A stretch of DNA of 64,000 nucleotides. It comes from Aphanomyces cochlioides (taxonomy: Eukaryota > Oomycota > Saprolegniomycetes > Saprolegniales > Verrucalvaceae). The notes under the pieces were generated by a model that was given only the letters and a program-made list of their open reading frames with translations, was not told the origin of the DNA and did no database searches. The stretch spans positions 124,001 through 188,000 of the forward strand of contig JAHQRK010000017.1 of NCBI GenBank assembly GCA_019828595.1. The letters are read 5' to 3'. Shown here piece by piece: positions 56,109-64,000 of this stretch; position 1 is the first letter of the stretch, and each line of letters starts with the position of its first letter. A program made the position numbers and the translations under genes.

Positions 56109-59100
56109 CACGGCCTTTGGAACCACTGAGCGATGTAGGAGTACTTCGTCGCCAATCTTGAATGCATTTTTGTTTTGTCTTCCTTGTTGATTGGCATATT
56201 TCGCCTGCCTCTCTTGGGCCAAGGCTATGTTGTCTTGAACTTGGAGAATAATTGATTCTCGGACCTTCACAAAGTGTTCAACTGAGGCGATCGTTCTTGC
56301 CGGAGGATCGTCCTCGTGGGTATTAGGAACCCATCCAGCGCTGTGGGTTGATGCAGCCCAATATCCCCCCCCACTTAAAATAGCGTCGTCAATGGAGGAC
56401 GGAAGGCGCGGATAGCGCAGAAAGTTCACGTAAAACGGAGAAAAACCCCTCGTCACATTTGTGGCAGTGTTGTAAGCAAACTCCACTGGGCAGTAAAGAA
56501 CTCCAAGTCTTCTGTCGAGACTGCGCAAAGCAGCGCAAAACGTCCTCAATAACGCGATTCGCGCGTTCCGTTTGACCATCCGACTCAGGATGGTCCGAAG
56601 TGGACATATTGAGCTTGGTGCCCACCAGCGAAAACAAAGCAATCCAAAATTTGCTGGTGAACCGAGGGTCACGGTCCGACACGATGGACGAGGGTAATCC
56701 AAAACGACAGTAGATCGTGTCAAAGAAAAGCTTCGCGGATTGCTCCGCCGTGATAGAATCCTTCACGGGTACAGCCACCAGGAACTTGGATGCTCGGTCC
56801 ACACACGTCCATATACCAGTGTTACCTCGACCATCCCTGGGTAATCCAAAAATGTAGTCCATACTGACAGAGGACCAAACGTCCTCGGGGACTTACAACA
56901 TCTGCGCTGGAGCGCGAATGCTCGGTGACGACTTCACCTTCTGGCATATAGAACATGATGCCACATATCTTGCCACTGTCTTGTACATACGTGGCCACCA
57001 AAACCGCCGCGCCAGAGTGACGTACGTCTTGTCACGGCCAAAGTGGCCTCCACTTGGCGTGTCGTGGTGTTCCGGCACCAGGTCAGCACGGAGCTGTGCG
57101 TCGCACGGGACCGCGATGCGAGGCGACGCCGATGTCGCGGGCTGGAAAAACAAAATGCCATCGCGCATGGAGTAGCGTTCGTAAAGAGTAGTGTCCGGCT
57201 TGAGCGAGCGAAAGTTCGCGAGGATCAGACGCAAGGAGGGATCCATCCGATACGCACGACGGATGCGATCCGACAAGTCGGAATGGACTTGGGTCAAACG
57301 ATTCAAATCGACTGAGGACGAATCCTCAGTCATTGGACGACGCGACAATGCGTCCGCGAGTACATTTTCGCGTCCAGGTTTGTACTCGACTGTCATATTG
57401 AACTCAGCAAAGAAAGCCAGCCATCGAGCCATGCGCTCCGAGATGTGAGGTGACTTCACGGCGTACTTGAGTGACGCGTGGTCGGTGTAGACCACGAAGG
57501 GCTTAGAGCCCAGGAGATAAATTCGGAACTTCACCAGGGCGTATTTGACCGCCAATAGTTCTAGATCGTGAACAGGATAGTTTCGTTCCGCCGCCCGCAG
57601 TTGTCGTGACTGATACGATACGGGGCGATTCATGCCCGATGCATCTTCTTGCATGAGGCAACAACCAATGCCTTGGATGGAGGCATCGCAAACCACTGAA
57701 AAAGGACGTGAAAAGTCCGGCAGTGCCAAAACAGGGGCTTCGATCAAGCTCATCTTGATCCCATCAAATGCGGACTGACACTCGTCCGACCAAACCCATG
57801 GGACGTCCTTCGCAAGGAGAGCCGACAGAGGCCGTGCGATTGACGCGAAGTTCTTGGAAAACTTGTGGAGGTAAGTGGCTAGCCCAAGCCAACTTCGCAA
57901 TTCGCTGACCGTTTGGGGAGTCGGCCAACTAGTAACGGCTTCGACCTTCGCAGGGTCGACTCGGCAGCCGTTGATGCCGACAAAGTCCCCCAGGACAGGG
58001 ATTTCATCAACCCCAAACATACACTTCTGTAGATTCGCGTAGAGACCGTTCTCTCGAAGAACTTGAAACAGGGCGCGCAAGTGCCCTCGATGAACTTCCA
58101 CATCGGAGACATCCCCCGATGCTCGACTGTGAACATCGAAGTCGTCGAAATACGACGGCGCAAAGTTGCGGAGGTGACGTAACTTGTCTGTCACCAAACG
58201 GTTGAATGTTGCCGGGGCATTCGACAAGCCCTGTGGCATCACAAGCCACTCCCAGAGCATCCCGCTCGGCGTCGACACCGCTGTCTTCGGGATATCACAG
58301 AATCGCATCAGTATCCTGGTAAAATCCATCACGCAGATCGATGGTGGAAAAGATAGACGACCCCGCCATCCCATCAATGATAACGTCTTTCCTTGGGATT
58401 GGGGTTTGTGCCGGAATCGTCGCGGCGTTCAATTTGTTGAAAGCGTGTACGATACGCCAACCTCCAGTGGGTTTCTTCACACAGAAAGTAGGGCTGGAGT
58501 GAGGTGACGTACTCGGGCGAACGTGCCCCGCTTGTCGTCTCTTCTCGAAGAAAGCATCAATGTGGTCCACTTGTTCTTTGGGCAGCGGCCACTGCCGCGT
58601 CACGCACCATTTGGTGCCAGGGATGAGGTCGATCTCATGCCTCACTCCCTTGTCCTTCGGAAGGGCTTGAGGAACTTCTTCGGGGAATATGCCTTCGAAT
58701 TCCCGTATCAAATCGTAAAAAGTGTTTGTCTTCAGGGACGCCCATGTCACCGCATATGTGGATGCGGGCTTCGATCCATCGACGTCGGTGTCGAGGGTTG
58801 AGGAAGACCTGAGGTCAACCTCCTCCGCCGCTTGGATTAGCGCAATGCTCACGACTTCCTGCCGTCGTAGAGCTTCTTCAAACTCGGTGAAGCTCATCTC
58901 TGGGAGCTTCACAATTTCTTCAGCCACTTGAGGCAACTCCTCCAAGTCGCACTGACTGAGGACTAGTTCCTCTGGCGTAACGCCGCGCACGATGGCGACG
59001 TTGTTCAAACGGAAATTCTTCCTGCCGACACGGCGCTTCTTCTGGCGGCGTCGATCTCACAGAGCTTTCAGTTGCTCTCTTGTAATTCCAAAACAGGGCG

Positions 59101-59953
59101 CTTCTCGCGTGCTGTTCGCATTCTTCCACGTATTCCTCTGTGTTTCTCGGTTCAATTCCCAGGACGCATCCAAGTCCTTCTTTCTTTCGGGGTCAACTCC
59201 AGACCCAGCGCCCGTATCGCGCGGCGCTTTCAAATCGCTATCTTGCTCCGTTCTCCAGGACATGGCCGCGTCCTTTCTCTTCATCGGGTCGTCCGTAGAC
59301 CCAGCGCCCGCATCGCGCGGTGCTCTGTCCAGATCACACTCGACACCCCAGATGTCGACATGGTCTTCACTTGTCATGGTATCTCCGGTACCATCGCAGT
59401 CTTCATCCGCTGAGGCAATCCTCCGTCCTTCAGCGGCCTTCATCAAGTCAATATCGTGGCCGTGGGTTGCCAAGCCTTCGGCGGCGAGCGTAACTCGACG
59501 CGGAGACTTTGTCTCGTTGGGTGTGGGCTCATTACTCACCAAACCCAAAGCCTTGTTGGCGTCCAACGACTTGGATATTGTCTTCAACTTCCAGTTGATG
59601 GTCGGCTGATGCTTCTCCAACCAACCCATTCCCAGGATGAGATCCCATCGCTCATCCAAATCAATGACGAAATACGTCTCGTCCGATACAAACTGTCCAA
59701 CTCGTGTGGGCAGAGTTATCAATACTCGTGGCTGTTCTGCCACCGAACCATCGGCCATCTTCACCCTGACCGTCGCTCGACCGTCGCTACTTGCGACCGC
59801 TTCTTCAAGCTTTCCCTTGTTCATCTTCATCGACTCCTTCCGCGCATAATTCTCCGATGCGCCACAATCAATCAATACCTTCAACGTCCTTGAGAAACCC
59901 GGCATCGGTATCTCAAAGGACAACATCTTCGAGTGCAGTCCAATCTGGCACAA
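55827..59953 (-). pseudogene. Ty3/gypsy element C pol, several frame breaks
   Basis: Protease frame 59953-59057 with LIDCGASENYARK (about 59870), where the usual DSGA/DTGA reads DCGA. Reverse transcriptase is split over 59008-58295 (HVRPSTSPHSSPTFCVKKPT, FSTIDLRDGFYQ) and 58377-56893 (WLVMPQGLSNAPATFNRLV, active site YFDD at 58141-58152). Next come RNase H (VVCDASIQGIG, YTDHASLKYAV) and the integrase zinc finger (HHDTPSGGHFG...CSICQKVK). The integrase core is in 56862-56389 (MDYIFGLP, SDRDPRF, SDGQTERAN), with the C-terminal part in 56723-55827 (WWDPYPITKVISRTSF). Breaks: stop near 59057, one-base insertion near 58315, TAA at 56893, frame change near 56540. All catalytic residues are recognisable. 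Confidence 0.88.
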
Positions 59954-59999
59954 AAGTGTGCCCGAGGCTAGGCCCTCCGCAATCGCATTGCCACCGCGA

Positions 60000-61246
60000 T
60001 CAAAGGGAAGACCCAGTTCCGCCCCAGCAGGTCGCCTCGCGCTTACTGGGTGCTGCCTTTTCCCTGCGATCGAGGGGAGAAAGGCTCTCGTTCGCTTTGT
60101 CCACGGCCGGGAAAACTTGGACTTCCCATGCGGGAATGACTTCGCCGTGGTGACATCTCACGCGACGCGAGACGCTTCGTTGTGGACAACTTCGGGCAAA
60201 ATGGCCCGGCTGCTTGCATTCATAGCAGCGCTTGTCTGGTGAGGGTTGACCGGCTTGATAGCGCTGGGGTATTTGACCCATGGACGAAATGTCCATATCC
60301 ATGGAGTCGGACGCGATGGCACGCGCCAAGTTTTGGGAGAAGTCTTCAGATAATGCGATGCTGACGGCTTCGTCAAACGTTTCTGGGTATCGACGGAATA
60401 GTTCCGTCCGGGCTGGGCCCTTGTTCAAACCATTCTGAATACGGTCACCCGCGTGGATTCGGGGAGAGACCTCTCATCGTTCATGCTCGCGTAGAGGTAG
60501 CGGAGTTCGTGAACGAACTCGCGGATCGTCTGCTTCCTTTGAGCGGCGTTGAGGAAACGCGAGCGATTTCGGAAATCGCTGTTCGGCGGTAAGAAAGCTT
60601 TCTTCAGCTGACTTGCAAAGTCCTCCAATGTTGGGAAGCAGTTGGGATTCCCCATGCGAAGGGAATACGCCCAGGTGTCAGCCCGTCCCTTCAGGTGGGA
60701 CATGGCAAAAGCCACCTTGATAGATTCCTTGCGGATGCACAGAGCATCCGCGGCGATAGTAACTTGCAATAACCACCTCATTACGTGGTCGGATTCTTGA
60801 CCACTGAACTTTGACACGTCCAACTTGACGCCCTTGCCTTCGTGGCCGTGACGGATATCACCGTCTTCAAATGACTCGTCTTCTCTTGGTCGGAGCTCCG
60901 CAAAATGTGCTCGCGCTTGGTACGCGGCGCACTCTTCGCGCATTAGTCGAAGCGCTTCTTCTTGACTGGCCTTCGATGCCATGAGCGAAACAACCTGACC
61001 TTCTAAGTCCAGGATTTGATTCTTGAGTGAGCGCGAGGACTATTCATGAAGAAGCGCGTTTTCATCACGCTCCTCCAATCTCGCGTTAGCAGCGTATCGG
61101 CCGATAACCTCAACGAGGTGGAGCAAGTGTTGCTCGTCGCGATTCGACAGCATCACTGCGAGGTCTTCATCTCCCATCAACTCGCGTAGTCCTTCGAGGG
61201 TTTCACGGTGGTCTTCGGTAAAGTAGGAGAAGTATTCGATCGGCAT
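60000..61246 (-). pseudogene. Ty3/gypsy element C gag
   Basis: Start at 61246 (MPIEYFSYFTEDHRETLEGL), a TAG stop in frame at 61042-61040, then the same frame continues with a coiled region and the retrotransposon capsid (KLDVSKFSGQESDHVMRWLL, LKGRADTWAYSLRMGNPN, TIREFVHELRYLYASM). A one-base shift near 60435 leads to GPARTELFRRYPETFDEA and a CCHC knuckle CYECKQPGHFARSC (about 60227-60186). The frame closes at 60000, just before protease. Two lesions prevent a full product as written. Confidence 0.85.
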
Positions 61247-61260
61247 GTTTGGTCCTTGAA

Positions 61261-61280
61261 CGAACTAGAGTGCTACCAGG
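61261..61280 (-). other. primer-binding site of element C
   Basis: Directly inside the 5' LTR on the minus strand: CC then TGGTAGCACTCTAGTTCG. The TGGTAGCA part is complementary to the 3' end of initiator methionyl tRNA, the usual Ty3/gypsy primer; the match weakens after eight bases. Confidence 0.7.
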
Positions 61281-61687
61281 TGTAACAGTGCTTGAGCGCA
61301 GAGGAAGTGTTGATCACACAAGCTTGTTAGCTGGCAGATTTAAGAGTGAGCTATCCTAACAGGATCGGCTCCAAACCGGCGGCTGCGCTACTCGCAGCCG
61401 CGCTCTAACAATAAACGATATTCACGTCGTTCGACGTCGTAACTCACGCATCATTCTTCAATGGTAAAGCACTCGCTGCTTTACCCGCATACTTCTTCCT
61501 TGATGAGCCACATCGCTTCGAGCTTCGTTGCTCACGCGTGTACACGCCTTGCGTGAGTCTCGCTTGGAAGCTTCCAGAGCTTCCAACTTCAATCTTCCTT
61601 CGATGGGTTCTTGTAACCCGGTGTTCTTATAACACGTCGTGTTCTTGACGTGACTTCATTGGCTTGACTGGCAACGGCCCCGTTGCA
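61281..61687 (-). repeat. 5' LTR of element C (407 bp)
   Basis: Minus-strand 5' LTR. The same hairpin is at 61379-61401, but its loop reads CTACT, the reverse complement of the AGTAG in the other LTR. Confidence 0.95.
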
Positions 61688-61692
61688 TTCGT

Positions 61693-62431
61693 GCTGTGAG
61701 CGACTGCGTCTTGAGTCTTATGCCGCTCTTGAGCCACCAAAAGCCTGGTCATGGAGATTACATGGACGACTTTGCTCCCGAGATGACCAACGTGTGGCAT
61801 GAATGGCATCCTTATGTCAACTGGGGATACGAATCCATGACGGAAGATCAATTGATCAACCAAGGTGTCGCCGGTCGAGTCAGTGACATCAACAACTGGA
61901 AGGGAAAACCTCTCTACTTGGACAATGGAGCTTTGCGTCGCCTGACAACAGATTCAACGACAAGACGCGCTTTGGTCAATATGCCTCGGCCATGTTGGGA
62001 ATGTTTAAGGGGGCGAAGCGTGGCTGGGCATTCTGGACATGGAAGAAATCGAGTGATACTGGCGACAACATTGACCGTTGGTCGCTTCGATCGGCCCTCA
62101 ACTTGGCCAACTCGGTATGCGAATCTCGTCTTACTCTGTTATCTTACGATCTGTCTTGTAGTTGACTCCAACGGCGACTGAGAAAGCCACCGCCATCTAC
62201 GACTCGACTGGCAAGAGTCTCACTCTTCGGAACGATCCTTGGCGTCTCGTAAACGAGAAAACTTGGATTAATGCAGTCGGTCCAGCCAGGGAGTGGTGGT
62301 ATGACTCGAACGCCAAGACGCTTCGTAGCTACCTCAGCGGCGAATGTTTGGACGGTTACTCCCAGAATGGGCAATTCGCTGTTCATGGGTATGCCTGTGC
62401 CATAAAGCTTGGTAATGGTCGGGTGAGATAA
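61693..62431 (+). pseudogene. GH5 copy 3, 3' part
   Basis: Resumes exactly after the target duplication and matches 30441-31180. A one-base loss near 61925 (copy 2 GGACGAATGG, here GGACAATGG) removes the codon of the catalytic nucleophile Glu and shifts the frame. The intron before the lectin domain (62115-62161) and the truncated lectin domain, ending after GYACA, are as in copy 2. Certainly non-functional. Confidence 0.85.
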
Positions 62432-64000
62432 TTCTTACCTTAGCTCGAATTAGACGCAGTTGGACTGTATTAGCCTTAGACGACAAGGACCCATAATGAT
62501 GTTTCCCGCGTGCCAAACTAATCGAAGTCAGCGAATGACGAACTATCTGACCACACCACCTTCTCGAGTAACGGCGAACAAGTAGTTTGAAGAAAGTGCT
62601 TATATTACTAGAAGACAAATACCTCAGCAATCCTATCGGTAAGTTGAAATGATCCTGTGTTAACCGACAATGATTCAACGCTGTATCGACACCTTGGTTT
62701 AGTTACAATGTCGAAAGTTCCACGTGCAAAATCAGTCCATGCAAAACGTGTTTATCCCAGCCATTTTATGATCAGCAGTTATTGGTCAATTTTCGAAATG
62801 GTTCAACCAATAAGAACTCTCTCTACTGATGGCATTGTCAGAATTTTATTAAAATCCAAATCAAGTCACTATACAAACTCTCATATAGTTTAGAGTACTA
62901 CTGTGCCGAATTTTTACGGCGTTATCTATACAAACTTGGTGTAGGAGTCGCTGTGGACTATGGGCTTGGGTGTTTGCTGAAGAGGACGCCACCAACGCTT
63001 CACCAGACGAGCTCACGTTGGTCCTACCTAGTGGGCTGGCGAATTGCTCTTCGCTACTAGTCGCATCCACATGAATAAAAAATCGCCTCTTGGCTACCAT
63101 CTCTCTAGCATTACATTGACTAGACGTCACAGCGTTTTCACTCACGGGCGCGATATCCTCTGTGGGATATCACTTCTAGGGCGAATGGAGCTGTGTCACG
63201 CCTGGATCAATCTTTAGCGATATCAACCGCTTCAGCCAGCTTGCTTCGAGCATGACGGGAATGTTCAAAGGAGCCAAGTGCGGATGGTCGAACTGGACAA
63301 CGGCTCGATCATCCACGACAAGTCGAAATTCTGCCTCACATCCAGCTTGACCCTCGTGGCTTGCGACGCTTCCACGTGTGAAGTCAATCTTGAGGCATTG
63401 CAGATGACAAAACAGTCGGCAGCTCGATAGCTAGATTGCGGGAGGAAGTGTTCGTTTCTTAGGTCCTTCCTCACTCTGGTTTGGATACAGGACACATCTT
63501 CTTGGACATGTACTCTGTTTCAAAGGCTATTGCTCGTTCATTTATTGACAAAAGCGTTGGAACATTGCTGCTCACCGCATGACAGGATTTCCATCTTCGC
63601 TTGATCTATATGGGGAGGTGAACAGCCGAATTTAGGTTATTGTGCTGTTTCCCTGAAACCACCGCATTCGTCTCTAAAACACACAGATAGGGGAGTGCCG
63701 CCTCCCGTGAATATGCACTTGATTGACTTTCGCAGTAGCTAGCAAAGCACAGACTGAGACTAAGATCTAAATCTCATCTTCTCTTCCTTGACTTGTTGAA
63801 CTCTTGATTGTCTTTTCATCGACCGTACGGAAGTCTTCTCTATCGAGCCTTGGTCGTTGAGTCTTGGTCTTGATCTTGAAGTGGCTTTCAACTTGCAATT
63901 CACTGCGGTAGGCACTCGGCTGTTCAGAGAACAAGCCTGTGACGTGGCGGAGCATGGCTTAACCACGACACCGCACACATCACCCCCCAAGCCATGCTCC
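62432..64000. repeat. duplicate of 31181-32760, no intact gene
   Basis: Same order as 31181-32760: unrelated insert, GH5/lectin relic (about 63180-63390), then the putative LTR (63660-63983) ending in a polypurine run near 63984-63990. The window ends there, so the chromovirus integrase is expected just beyond. Small differences include a TG dinucleotide loss near 62903 and an indel near 63672. Confidence 0.85.

Larger units (their letters stand above)
54210..61687 (-). mobile_element. Ty3/gypsy element C, 7478 bp, complete with both LTRs
   Basis: Inserted antisense in an exon of GH5 copy 3. A 5 bp target duplication, TTCGT, flanks it (54205-54209 and 61688-61692), and copy 2 provides the empty site (GAGATTCGTGCTGTGAG at 30432). 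LTRs are 54210-54615 and 61281-61687. On the minus strand a primer-binding site TGGTAGCACTC starts two bases inside the 5' LTR (61278 downwards), matching the 3' end of initiator Met tRNA for its first eight bases. A polypurine tract, AAGTGGGGGAGGG, precedes the 3' LTR (54628-54616). Contents: gag, pol and an antisense gene. Confidence 0.95.

Overview
The window reads as a repeat-rich accessory region of a eukaryotic genome, most likely an oomycete and plausibly a Saprolegniales member such as Aphanomyces. That assignment is inference. It rests on secreted GH5 glucanase-like genes with a ricin-B-type lectin tail, very short spliceosomal introns (about 28-51 nt), a short secreted Arg/Ser/Gln-rich protein family, and a mixed load of Helitrons, hAT, pogo, MULE, Merlin-like and Ty3/gypsy elements. 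I see no rRNA, tRNA, CRISPR array, prokaryotic operon or intact housekeeping gene.

Layout. 1-1046: broken pogo-type transposase running off the left edge. 2321-3880: GH5 copy 1. 3985-5385: segment carrying a small secreted-protein gene, duplicated at 24250-25637. 6148-13887: two Helitrons abutting head to tail, the first with a 660 bp Merlin-like element inside it. 13904-16441: a MULE with ~265 bp inverted ends, a 9 bp target duplication and a three-exon gene of unknown function. 16549-17126: an internally deleted pogo element. 17433-20219: a hAT transposase gene (minus strand). 22921-23246: a large palindrome. 24250-28326: second copies of the secreted-protein segment and of most of the MULE. 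29706-31180: GH5 copy 2. 32733-34240: fragment of a Ty3 chromovirus interrupted by a complete hAT element (34276-36599). 38257-38673: MITE. 40515-47075: 5'-truncated Ty3/gypsy element. 47248-48494: pogo transposase. 48553-52796: inverted copy of the hAT segment at 16782-21018. 53475-62431: GH5 copy 3, split by a 7.5 kb Ty3/gypsy element with a 5 bp target duplication. 62432-64000: repeats the 31.2-32.7 kb sequence.

Three themes stand out. (1) Segmental duplication is pervasive: two direct duplications, one inverted duplication and a GH5 duplication, which together supply empty sites that date several insertions. (2) Nearly every long reading frame is broken by one or a few frameshifts or stops, so this is either a transposon graveyard or an assembly with residual indel errors. 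(3) Both long Ty3/gypsy elements carry an extra spliceable reading frame on the opposite strand, between pol and the 3' LTR. With the tandem Helitrons and the gene-bearing MULE, these are the best candidates for undescribed biology.
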